Assembly: GCA_963828185.1 (NCBI GenBank)
Contig: CAWHDV010000001.1
Coordinates: forward strand, 408,118 to 472,117
Direction of reading: 5' to 3'
Length of the DNA stretch: 64,000 nucleotides
DNA from: Rhodoblastus sp963828185
GTDB lineage: Bacteria > Pseudomonadota > Alphaproteobacteria > Rhizobiales > Beijerinckiaceae
Both the position numbers and the translations under genes were made by a program. How positions within the stretch are numbered: the stretch's first letter is position 1; each line of letters starts with the position of its first letter. Positions 17,764 to 25,772 of this stretch are shown piece by piece. A model generated the notes under the pieces. The model was given only the letters and a program-made list of their open reading frames with translations. It ran no database searches and was not told where the DNA came from.

Positions 17764-18875
17764 ATGGCCTGCTCCCATTCGGCGCGAACCTGCGGATCGG
17801 CGTCCTTGCCGCGCTGTTCAGCCAAGCTTAGGAATTTTTCGCGCGGATACAAGCGCGCCAGCGCCCAGACCGCCATGCCGCGCACCAGCGGCGACGCATG
17901 GTCGAGCCGCGCCAGAACCAGCGGCGCGAGCGAAGGATCGCCGGAATTTCCGATGGCTAACAGCACATTGCGCAGAAAACGCGCAAAACCGACGCGCTTG
18001 ACCGGCCCGCCGGCGAAAAGCTGGCGGAAGCCGTCCTCGTCCAGCGCCGCCAGTTCTTTGAGCGGCGGCGCGACGAGGTCGGCGCGGGCCTGCAGCTTCG
18101 CCTCGCGCGAAATCTGGGCGAATTTGTTCCACGGGCAGGCGGCAAGGCAATCGTCGCAGCCATAGATGCGGTTGCCGATTTTTTCGCGAAACTTGTCTGG
18201 AATCTGCCCTTTGGCCTCTATGGTCAGGTAGGAGATGCAGGCGCGGGCGTCGATGCGGTAGGGCGCGTCGAGCGCCCCCGTCGGGCAGGCGTCCAGGCAC
18301 GCCCGGCATGAACCGCAATGATCGCGCTCCGGCTTGTCCTCCGGCAGGTCGAGCGTGGTGAAGATGCTGCCGAGGAACAGCCAGGAGCCGAAATCGCGCG
18401 ACACCAGATTGGTGTGCTTGCCCTGCCATCCAAGGCCTGCGGCGGCGGCGAGCGGCTTTTCCATCACCGGCGCCGTATCGACGAAGACTTTCACGTCGCC
18501 GGTCTCGCCGGCCCTTCTGGCCTGGGCGAGCAGGAAAGCCGCGAGTTGCTTGAGCTTGCCCTTGACGACGTCGTGGTAGTCGCGATGGCGGGCGTAAACC
18601 GAAATGTTGGCGGCCGCTTTTTGCGCCAGCGTCGCCAGGGGATCGCCCTCAGGGGCGTAATTCATGCCCAGGAGGATGATCGAGCGCACCTCCGGCCAGA
18701 GTTTCAATGGATCGCCGCGCCAGTCGGCGCGCTCGGCCAGCCAGTCCATGTCGCCGTGGCGGTTTTCAGAGAGAAAGGCGGCGAGGCAGGCCTGCGCCTC
18801 GGGAATGGCGCCCGGGCGGGCGATGCGGCAGGCGTCGAAGCCGAGTCTTTTGGCCTCGACGCGGAAAGAGGTCAG
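17760..18875 (-). CDS. queG: Epoxyqueuosine reductase
   Basis: A cobalamin-dependent tRNA modification enzyme that makes queuosine from epoxyqueuosine. Two [4Fe-4S] sites are clear: CGSCRACLDACPTGAL with the partner CIS, and CDDCLAACPWNKFA. C-terminal HEAT-like sequence follows. The start is uncertain: family members begin about 10-20 residues before GFDACRIARP. A CTG at 18875 overlaps the GST stop (CTGA) and fits; ATGs at 18974 and 19001 lie inside the GST gene and would add an odd leader. Confidence 0.88.
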   Translation of the reverse strand: MTSFRVEAKRLGFDACRIARPGAIPEAQACLAAFLSENRHGDMDWLAERADWRGDPLKLWPEVRSIILLGMNYAPEGDPLATLAQKAAANISVYARHRDYHDVVKGKLKQLAAFLLAQARRAGETGDVKVFVDTAPVMEKPLAAAAGLGWQGKHTNLVSRDFGSWLFLGSIFTTLDLPEDKPERDHCGSCRACLDACPTGALDAPYRIDARACISYLTIEAKGQIPDKFREKIGNRIYGCDDCLAACPWNKFAQISREAKLQARADLVAPPLKELAALDEDGFRQLFAGGPVKRVGFARFLRNVLLAIGNSGDPSLAPLVLARLDHASPLVRGMAVWALARLYPREKFLSLAEQRGKDADPQVRAEWEQAI

Positions 18876-19564
18876 AAATCGACTTCCGCATAGATCGGAT
18901 TGGCCGCGACGCCGGGAACCCGGTCCGCCAGCAGCGGGCGAAAGCTCGGACGGCTTTTCAGGCGCTGATACCATTGCTTGGCCGGCTCTTCTTCGTCCCA
19001 AGGCGCGTCACCGAGGAAATCGACGCTGGAGAGATGCGCGGCGGCGGCGAGGTCGGCATAGCTCATCTTGTCGCCCGCCAGCCAGTTCCGCGTCGTCGCC
19101 AGATAGGAAATATAACGCAGATGATAGCGCAGATTGGTTCGCGCGGCGCGCACCAGCTCCATATTCGGCGCGCCGCCGCCGATCTGCGTGGCGGTGAAGC
19201 GCTTGTAGACCTTTTCGGTCACCAGCCAGTTGGAGGCTTCGGAATAGAATTTGTCGTTGAACCAGGAGGTCAGCCGCCGCACTTCGACGCGCGCGGTCGG
19301 CGAGGCCGGCAGCAGGCGGTGGTCGCCGAGACGGTCGCCGAGCGTCTCGTCCAGCCATTCGGCGATCGCGCCGGCGCCCGGGACGACGAAGCCATTGTCC
19401 TCGACCAGCACCGGGGTCTGCCCGGCGGGATCGAGCAGCAGGAACTCGCGCCGCCGCTCGTGCACGCGCTCTTCGATCAGTTCCGGTTCGACGCCATATT
19501 CGCCTAGCGCCAGGCGGATGAAACGGGAATGCGGACAAAGGGGATGATGATAAAGCTGGGGCAT
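18872..19564 (-). CDS. Glutathione S-transferase family protein
   Basis: A 230-residue GST with an N-terminal thioredoxin-like domain MPQLYHHPLCPHSRFIRLAL, the cis-Pro loop GQTPVLVEDNG and the C-terminal helix motif LAGDKMSYADLAAAAHLS. The CPHS active motif is Cys/Ser-like. The start ATG is at 19564; a longer frame to 19639 is not convincing. It overlaps queG. It is not an obvious maleylacetoacetate isomerase, although GSTs of several classes can do that reaction. Confidence 0.88.
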   Translation of the reverse strand: MPQLYHHPLCPHSRFIRLALGEYGVEPELIEERVHERRREFLLLDPAGQTPVLVEDNGFVVPGAGAIAEWLDETLGDRLGDHRLLPASPTARVEVRRLTSWFNDKFYSEASNWLVTEKVYKRFTATQIGGGAPNMELVRAARTNLRYHLRYISYLATTRNWLAGDKMSYADLAAAAHLSSVDFLGDAPWDEEEPAKQWYQRLKSRPSFRPLLADRVPGVAANPIYAEVDF

Positions 19565-19688
19565 GCCTGATCTGTTCAGCCGGCTGTTGTTGAAGCGCGC
19601 CGGATCGCTCCGTATAGGAGCGCGCGCGGCGACGAACAAGAGCGCATTTCAGGCAGAAGGCCTAAATAAACCCTTACGCTGGTTAAGC

Positions 19689-19916
19689 TCAGGCTCCAAG
19701 GCGTTGCGCGAGCAGCCGGACGTCGTCGGCGTGGAGAGCCTCTCCTGCCGCAAATCTTCGGGCGAGGGCAAAATCCGCGGCGCTCCAGCCCGGCAGCGAC
19801 ACGAATTTTCTTTTCCCTTGCAGCAGGCGGATTTCAGAACAGGCGGCAAGGCGCGCGCGCAATTCCTCTTCCTTGTCGTCGTCGCGCCAACCCTCGAGAT
19901 CGACCGGCCCCAGCAT
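19689..19916 (-). CDS. Small conserved-looking hypothetical protein
   Basis: A 75-residue soluble protein that starts MLGPVDLEGWRDDDKEEEL and ends DDVRLLAQRLGA. GGGGGAG precedes the ATG closely. It lies between nth and the GST gene on the same strand. Acidic/basic helical composition looks like real protein, and the competing frames are less so. I do not recognise a family or function. Confidence 0.55.
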   Translation of the reverse strand: MLGPVDLEGWRDDDKEEELRARLAACSEIRLLQGKRKFVSLPGWSAADFALARRFAAGEALHADDVRLLAQRLGA

Positions 19917-20007
19917 GGGCTCCCCCTTCGCGTCGCCGCGGCGATCGACGCCTTGGCGTTCCGCGCGCGACTATGCCGACGCAATTTCACGCGACAAGTG
20001 ACGGGCG

Positions 20008-20757
20008 TCACGCAGGGCTTTTTTGTCGCAGCGGAAGGCAAGTTTTCTCGGGGAACTGGCAAAGGTCGGCGATGGGGCAGGCGGCGCAGAGCGGCTTGCG
20101 CGCCTTGCAGATATAGCGCCCGTGCAGGATCAGCCAGTGATGCGCATGCAGCATATATTCGTCGGGAATGATCGCCAGCAGGCCGCGCTCGACCGCTTCC
20201 GGCGTTGCGCCGCGCGCCAGGGGAATGCGATTGGAGACGCGGAACAAATGGGTGTCGACGGCGATGGTCTTTTCGCCGAAGGCGATGTTCAGCACGACAT
20301 TGGCGGTCTTGCGTCCGACGCCCGCCAGGCTTTGCAGCGCCTCGCGGCTGCGCGGGACCTCGCCGCCGAATTCCTCGATCAATTTTCGTGAAAGGGCGAT
20401 GACGTTTTTCGCCTTGGCGCGAAATAGGCCGATGGTCTTGATTTTCTCGCGCACGCCTTCCTCGCCGAGCGCAAGCATGGCCTCAGGCGTCGAGGCGCAG
20501 GCGAACAGGCTTCTTGTCGCGCGATTGACCCCCGCGTCGGTCGCCTGGGCGGAGAGCACGACGGCGACCAGCAGGGTGAAGGGATTGACATAGTCCAGCT
20601 CCCCCTTGGGGTGGGGATTTTGCGCCGCGAAACGCGCAAAAATATTTCGCACCCGTTCGACATCGGCGGCGCCTTTTTTCCGCGTCGCCGGTTTAACGGG
20701 CTTGCGGTCGGCGATTGTCGTGACTTTGGCGATCGTCTTGCGGCTGGATTCGGTCAT
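20008..20757 (-). CDS. nth: Endonuclease III
   Basis: This DNA glycosylase/AP lyase removes oxidised pyrimidines. The 249-residue protein has the helix-hairpin-helix LAGVGRKTANVVLN with the catalytic Lys, the catalytic Asp in AVDTHLFRVSNR and a [4Fe-4S] loop C-x6-C-x2-C-x5-C near the C-terminus (CKARKPLCAACPIADLC). A Lys/Arg-rich N-terminal extension of about 30 residues precedes the fold. It is divergent from the DUF2244 gene. Confidence 0.95.
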   Translation of the reverse strand: MTESSRKTIAKVTTIADRKPVKPATRKKGAADVERVRNIFARFAAQNPHPKGELDYVNPFTLLVAVVLSAQATDAGVNRATRSLFACASTPEAMLALGEEGVREKIKTIGLFRAKAKNVIALSRKLIEEFGGEVPRSREALQSLAGVGRKTANVVLNIAFGEKTIAVDTHLFRVSNRIPLARGATPEAVERGLLAIIPDEYMLHAHHWLILHGRYICKARKPLCAACPIADLCQFPEKTCLPLRQKSPA

Positions 20758-20775
20758 GCCATACTAGATCGCGTC

Positions 20776-21357
20776 ATGCCTCGCGAGACAAGCGGTCCGA
20801 CGCGCAATTCCAGCCGGCGGAGGCTTGACGCCCAGATGCCTAAGCAAGCACGCAATGATCTTTCCGTGCAAGGCCCGACCGCTGATGCGCTGCTCTTTGC
20901 TGTCCAGTTGCGGCCTCATCGCTCGCTGTCGCTCGGGCGACGCAGGCTGACCCTGGCGGCCTTCGCGATGCTGCAAGGCGGCGGCGGCCTGGCGGCCTGC
21001 CTCTTCGGCGCCTGGCCGGTGGCGTTCTTCTTCGGCCTGACCTGGCTGGGTCTGGTCGCGGCGTTCAGGCGCAACGCCGCCGACGCGCAGGCCTACGAAG
21101 AGATCGCGCTGAGCGCGCTCGAATTGCATTACGCGCGCGTCAATACGGCGGGCGCACGGCGCGAATGGCGCTTCAATCCGCTCTGGGTTCGCCTGGCGAT
21201 CGAACGCCACGCTGAATTTGGCGTCGAGCGGCTCGATTTTTACGCGCGCGAAAAACGGGTGCAGGTCGGCGCTTTCCTGGGGCGGGGCGAGAAGACGCGA
21301 CTGGCTGCCGAACTTGCCGCCGCCTTGGCGGCTGCGCGGCGGGGGGCGCGTTTTTGA
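20776..21357 (+). CDS. DUF2244 domain membrane protein
   Basis: A protein of about 193 residues. After a polar, Arg-rich start comes FAVQLRPHRSLSLGRRRLTLAAF, then two membrane helices and AFRRNAADAQAYEEIALSALEL, the DUF2244 pattern. The C-terminal half is cytoplasmic. Start choice between ATG 20776 and ATG 20836 is open, since neither has a clear ribosome site. The function of the family is unknown; it often lies near nth in alphaproteobacteria. Confidence 0.78.
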   Translation: MPRETSGPTRNSSRRRLDAQMPKQARNDLSVQGPTADALLFAVQLRPHRSLSLGRRRLTLAAFAMLQGGGGLAACLFGAWPVAFFFGLTWLGLVAAFRRNAADAQAYEEIALSALELHYARVNTAGARREWRFNPLWVRLAIERHAEFGVERLDFYAREKRVQVGAFLGRGEKTRLAAELAAALAAARRGARF

Positions 21358-21391
21358 CGGTCTGGCTCTGGTTTGACCGCGCAAAGAAAAA

Positions 21392-21414
21392 GGACCGCCC
21401 TATGGGAGCGGTCC
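21392..21414 (-). terminator. Intrinsic terminator
   Basis: GGACCGC and GCGGTCC form a 7-bp stem around a 9-nt loop, and the minus strand continues with TTTTTCTTT. It lies about 120 bp past the stop of the methyltransferase gene on that strand. Confidence 0.7.
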
Positions 21415-21536
21415 AAGTCTCAGGGAGGAAACGCCCGAGTGACGGGCGTCTGCGACGCGAAGTCACGCTTACATTGATAGAGGCAACTGCGCTCGCAAGG
21501 TTTGATATAGCGCAAATTCGGCAAAATTCAGCCAGA

Positions 21537-22085
21537 TCAGATTGTCGCAGCCTGCTCGCGGTTCAGCAGGGCTCGCTTGCGCGCCATGCCCCAACGATAT
21601 CCTGACAGGGAGCCGTTGCTGCGCAACACCCTGTGGCAGGGAATGGCAAAGGCAAGGACATTTGCTGCGCAGGCGCCGGCCACCGCGCGCAGGGCTTTGG
21701 GCGAGCCGATGCGCCGCGCGATCTCTGCATAGCTGGTGGTTGTTCCCGGCGGGATTTCGCGCACGACGCGCCAAACCTTGCGCTGGAATTCGGTTCCCCT
21801 GACGTCGAGTTGCAGTTCGAGCGGATGTTGCGGCCGCTCGATCGCGTCCACTACCGCCGCAATCGTATCGGTGAGCCTTGCGTTATCGGCGACGAGACGC
21901 GCCTCGGCGAAGTGATCGCGCAATTCCTGGACGAGTTTCGGGCAATCGTCGCCAAGGAGGATGGCGCAAACGCCACGCGAACTCTGGGCGACCAGAATTG
22001 CGCCGAGCGAGGCCTCGCCGAAAGAGAAGGTGATTTCTTCAGCGCTCTCGGCGGCGGGAAGTGGGCGCGGATTGGCGATCGTCAT
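21537..22085 (-). CDS. ogt: Methylated-DNA--protein-cysteine methyltransferase
   Basis: This suicide enzyme repairs O6-alkylguanine. The 182-residue protein has the active-site motif AFAIPCHRVLRSNGSLSGYRWG, with the acceptor Cys, and the DNA-binding helix TTSYAEIARRIGSPKALRAVAGACA. It lacks the Ada N-terminal zinc domain, so Ogt is the better name. Confidence 0.93.
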   Translation of the reverse strand: MTIANPRPLPAAESAEEITFSFGEASLGAILVAQSSRGVCAILLGDDCPKLVQELRDHFAEARLVADNARLTDTIAAVVDAIERPQHPLELQLDVRGTEFQRKVWRVVREIPPGTTTSYAEIARRIGSPKALRAVAGACAANVLAFAIPCHRVLRSNGSLSGYRWGMARKRALLNREQAATI

Positions 22086-22377
22086 GCGTTCGGCCCAAAG
22101 AAATTCCGAGGTTTAAAAATTCCGATGATCGGAACGCCTGCGCGCAACCGCCGCGCGGGCCGTTGCGGCCATCTTACGCCAATCGGCTCGAAAGGCGACT
22201 CTCCCCGAAGTTTCCTTGGCGGAGAGGTTCGCCCTTGGCCTGAAACCCCAGGCCAGATTGGCGCAAGCCTCGCCCCTTATCACTTGCAGTTGGGCCTTCT
22301 CACGACTTTGTCAGGCTGGTCGATGATAGGCGGCGACGAGGTTCGCCAGACGAAAAACGAGTTCTTGATTGCGGAAA

Positions 22378-22992
22378 ATGCAAAGGCGGCGCGCCAAAAT
22401 CTTCTTGCGGTTCCGGCGCGCGGCGGCGACGCCCAGGCTCTGGCTGCGCGCGCGCGACGGGGTGACTGCGGTCGAATTCGCCCTGGTGGCGGCGCCGACG
22501 CTGTTTTTATTCTACGCGATCTTCCAGATCGGCCTGTATTTCTTCATGGAAAGGTCGCTGGAACATGCGACGTTGGTTGCGGCGCGCGCCGTGACGACCG
22601 GCGCCGTCACCGTCGGCGCGCTGACCGCCAGCCAGTTCGAGGCCACCTATATCTGCCCGAATCTTCCGGGCCTGTTCAATTGCTCCAATGTCTTTATCCA
22701 GTTGACAGTGGTGACGCCGAACCAGTCGCCGTCCGGCTATTATGCCTATGTAAATCCGGCTAAGAGCGGCTTGATCCTGCCGCCGCTCAACAGCAAGACG
22801 GACACATTCAGTTCGGGGACGAGCTGCCAATACGTCGTCTTGCAAGTGCTTTATCCGCAACCCTATTTCTTTTCGGGCATGACGGCCTCGAACGCGACGG
22901 TCTTCAACGGCCAGAGCGTTTCGGTGCTGATGGCGAGCACGACCTTCAAGAGCGAGCCCTACTCCGGCTCCGCTTCCGCGGCGGGGTGCTGA
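22378..22992 (+). CDS. TadE-like pseudopilin
   Basis: A 204-residue protein with a basic N-terminus, then RDGVTAVEFALVAAPTLFLFYAI, which is the TadE/TadG leader with the conserved G-TAVEFAL and a single hydrophobic helix. The remainder is a Ser/Thr/Asn-rich extracellular part. The ATG at 22378 replaces a TTG nine bases earlier. It is the first of three adjacent tad-type minor pilin genes; the rest of the tad assembly machinery is not in the window. Confidence 0.82.
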   Translation: MQRRRAKIFLRFRRAAATPRLWLRARDGVTAVEFALVAAPTLFLFYAIFQIGLYFFMERSLEHATLVAARAVTTGAVTVGALTASQFEATYICPNLPGLFNCSNVFIQLTVVTPNQSPSGYYAYVNPAKSGLILPPLNSKTDTFSSGTSCQYVVLQVLYPQPYFFSGMTASNATVFNGQSVSVLMASTTFKSEPYSGSASAAGC

Positions 22993-22994
22993 AG

Positions 22995-23744
22995 ATGCGC
23001 CGGCCGGGCGGCCCAAAGTTTGCTGCAAGGATTGCGCGCAAGCGAACGGCGTGGCGGAGCCTCTGCCGTATCCTGTGGCGCGACCGCCGCGCGGTGGCCG
23101 CGCTCGAATTCGCCATGGTCGCGCCACTGCTGATTACTCTTGTCGCGGGCGGCTACGAAGTGTCGCGCGAGGTCGACGGCACGCGCCAATTGACGACCCT
23201 GGCCAATTCGATCGCGACCATGCTGACGACCAACACCAGCGGTTCGGTCACCTATCTCGGCCTCCATTACGCCTTCAATTCGGCGATGGTCATCTTCCCG
23301 GCCGTGCTGAGCGATTCCTATTCGAAAGGCGTGGCCTGGAACAGTGACATTAGCATCTCGATGGCGGGCGTCAGTTTCACGCCGACGGTCGCCGGATGCA
23401 CCACATCTTGCAGCTACAAGGCCAATATCGTCTGGACCGGTGGTTCGGCCACCCGCGCCTGCGGAACCAATCCGACCACGGCGCCCGATGCTTCGCAGCC
23501 GTCGCCTTCGACCTTGCCCGCCGACCTTTTCAATACAGTGACGACGCCGATCGGCGTTGCGCCACCGTCTTTCGTCATCGCTGTGGACATCACGTTCACC
23601 TGGACGCCCGCCGTTTTCTCGCAATTGTTCGGCCCGGTCACGCTAACCCGCTCGGTCTATCTTTCGCCGCGCTATGTCTCGCAAGTCAAATATTCCGCCA
23701 TTTCGGGCGACGATGGATTTGGCAAGGAATGCCCGGGCTTCTGA
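22995..23744 (+). CDS. TadE/TadG-family pseudopilin
   Basis: A 249-residue protein whose N-terminal region RDRRAVAALEFAMVAPLLITL shows the tad pilin-like helix with the conserved Glu. The outer part is Thr/Ser rich with paired Cys (GCTTSCSY). It follows the first TadE-like gene directly, and a GTG at 22986 that overlaps its stop is an alternative start. It is likely a minor component of a Flp pilus. Confidence 0.82.
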   Translation: MRRPGGPKFAARIARKRTAWRSLCRILWRDRRAVAALEFAMVAPLLITLVAGGYEVSREVDGTRQLTTLANSIATMLTTNTSGSVTYLGLHYAFNSAMVIFPAVLSDSYSKGVAWNSDISISMAGVSFTPTVAGCTTSCSYKANIVWTGGSATRACGTNPTTAPDASQPSPSTLPADLFNTVTTPIGVAPPSFVIAVDITFTWTPAVFSQLFGPVTLTRSVYLSPRYVSQVKYSAISGDDGFGKECPGF

Positions 23745-23758
23745 AAGGAGTTTTTCTC

Positions 23759-25169
23759 ATGCTGGCGCAACTGAGGCGGAGGATCAGGCAGTGGTCGGAC
23801 GATCGCGCCGGGGCTGTCGCGGTGCTCTATGCCGTAGCAGCGTTGCCGCTCATTGGCGTCATTGGCATCGGAATCGACTACGGCTTCATGCTGAGCGTCA
23901 AGTCAAAGCTCGACATGGCGTCCGACGCCGCGGCGATCGCCGGCGCGACCGGGGCCAACGATTACATCACGGCCTATACGGGCAGCAGCGATCCGACGGC
24001 GAGCGCGACCGCCGCGGGTCAGGCGCAAGCGCAGGCGCAGTTCAACGCCAATAGGGGCGGCTTGCCAAACGGAACCATCACTTTCAACCCGCCAACCATC
24101 ACGCGATCGGGATCGACTATCACCAGCGCCGTATCTTATTCGTTTTCAATGCCGACGCTGTTCATGGCGGTCCTCGGGACCAAGACCATGACGGTTACGG
24201 GCGGCAGCGCCGCCTCGGTGACGCTCCCGACCTACGTCAATATCTTCATTATCCTCGACAATTCCGAAATCGATGGGCATAGGCGCGACGTCAGCCGACC
24301 AGACCAAGATCAATACGGTCAGTCCCGGTTGCGGCGTCGCCTGCCATTTCAAGGGACAGGACACGGCGACGCAAGCGCGCGCGATCGGCGCCACCCTGCG
24401 CATCGACGCCGCGAAAGCCGCGATTTACTCAGCGTTGAAAAATGTTACTTCAGGCTCCACTTACCAGGTTTCCATTTACACGATGAGTGACCAATTAACC
24501 AACGTTTTTGCGCTGGCAAACAATATTACCACCGCCAACGCCTATTTTGACTCTGTGCAAAATAATTCGTCAAGTATCGATCTGGCGAATAATGAATACA
24601 ATGGCGGAACCGATATCACATTTGGCCTGAATTCGCTTTACAGCACTTTGAAAAACCTGAAAGCCGGCGGCGTGACAGTGACGCCGGGCAACGGTCTGAC
24701 GCCGCAGACCGCTGTGGGCGTTGTCATGCTCGTCACCGACGGCGTGCAGGATTCAGACGAGAAGACCGTCTACAGCGGCGGGCAATATCAGGACGAGAGC
24801 GACCCGAATTTCACGGTTCTCTCTCCGTGCAATCAATCGTCATGCTGGGACGATCCGACATTCGGCGTTTATTTCCAATCGCTCGACCCCTCCAAATGTA
24901 CGCAGATCAAAAACCTTGGCTATACGCTGATGACGCTGGACGTCAATTATCTCGTTCCGCCGGTATCCATGCAAGATGCGGCCGCCTATGAGGGTGTCTT
25001 TAGCTACATTCAGCAATATCTGCTGCAATCGATCCCAAGCAACATGGCGAGTTGCGCAACTTCATCGTCCTATGCCTTTACCGCGACGTCTTCGATGGAC
25101 CTTCAGACTGCAACTCAAAACATGTTCGCCGCCATTCCCCAGCAGCAGTCGGCGCGCATTTCCCAATAA
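23759..25169 (+). pseudogene. tadG: TadG-like protein with von Willebrand A domain, 1-bp frameshift
   Basis: The N-terminus MLAQLRRRIRQWSDDRAGAV leads into a TadG membrane helix, ending with VNIFIILDNS in one frame. The vWA domain continues from MGIGATSADQTKINT in the next frame to 25169. The break is at GACAATTCCGAAATCGATG (about 24262-24275). Removing one A gives DNSESMG, restoring the DxSxS metal-binding motif of vWA domains. GAAAGGAG precedes the ATG. A restored product would have about 469 residues. The shift is probably a sequence error in an A run. Confidence 0.85.
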
Positions 25170-25298
25170 GGCGACTTTTCGGACGCGCCCCGCGCCAATG
25201 GCGCAAGCTCGAGTGAACTTTCACGTCAAGCGCGCGTTCGTAACATGTAGGACCGAGCGGGCGCGGGCAGCGCCTCGCGCCGTCCGCGGGAGACGCAC

Positions 25299-25595
25299 AT
25301 GCCACTGACCGAAGAACAGAAACTCCATCGCCAACTCGAAGATTTCTCGCAACGGCTCCGCAAGCGGACTGACGAATTCAAGAAGACCGGACATTTTTCG
25401 GATATCCATCGCCGCTTTGTCGGCCACCTCGAATCCACCAACGCCAGGTTGCGCGCCAAGGTGGAGGCCGCCGCGCGATCTGGAGGTTCGTGGGAATTCA
25501 CCAAGAGCGAACTTTGGCGTGATTACGGAACAGCCGTCAATGATCTCGTCAGATTGGAAGAACGTCTCGACGCTGAATTCATGAAAAAAACCTAG
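25299..25595 (+). CDS. Hypothetical helical protein
   Basis: A 98-residue charged protein (MPLTEEQKLHRQLEDFSQRL) predicted to be mostly helical and without signal peptide or membrane segment. GGGAGA lies 8 bp upstream. It is between the tad genes and the GGDEF-EAL gene. I do not recognise a family. Confidence 0.65.
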   Translation: MPLTEEQKLHRQLEDFSQRLRKRTDEFKKTGHFSDIHRRFVGHLESTNARLRAKVEAAARSGGSWEFTKSELWRDYGTAVNDLVRLEERLDAEFMKKT

Positions 25596-25772
25596 TTTTT
25601 GTCTCAGCGCAGGATTCATGCAGCTGAGGCGGCGGCGCAACTTCAGGTTGTGAATCCTTTACCTTTTCATGGTTCTATCGCGTCGGACTCCCATCCGCCG
25701 CGATGGGGAGGACAACCGGAAGCCGATCGTTCCGCCAGACCTGTCGTCTGGCCGAGCCGTTGAGAGAGCGCA

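Noticed and set aside
18872..19564. Reading the GST as maleylacetoacetate isomerase to complete the tyrosine pathway
   Set aside because: The active-site region CPHSRFIRLAL is not the zeta-class SSxSxR type, and it lies in a different operon.
19689..20062. A 137-codon minus-strand frame at 19649-20062
   Set aside because: It overlaps nth and competes with the 75-residue frame, which has a better start and composition.
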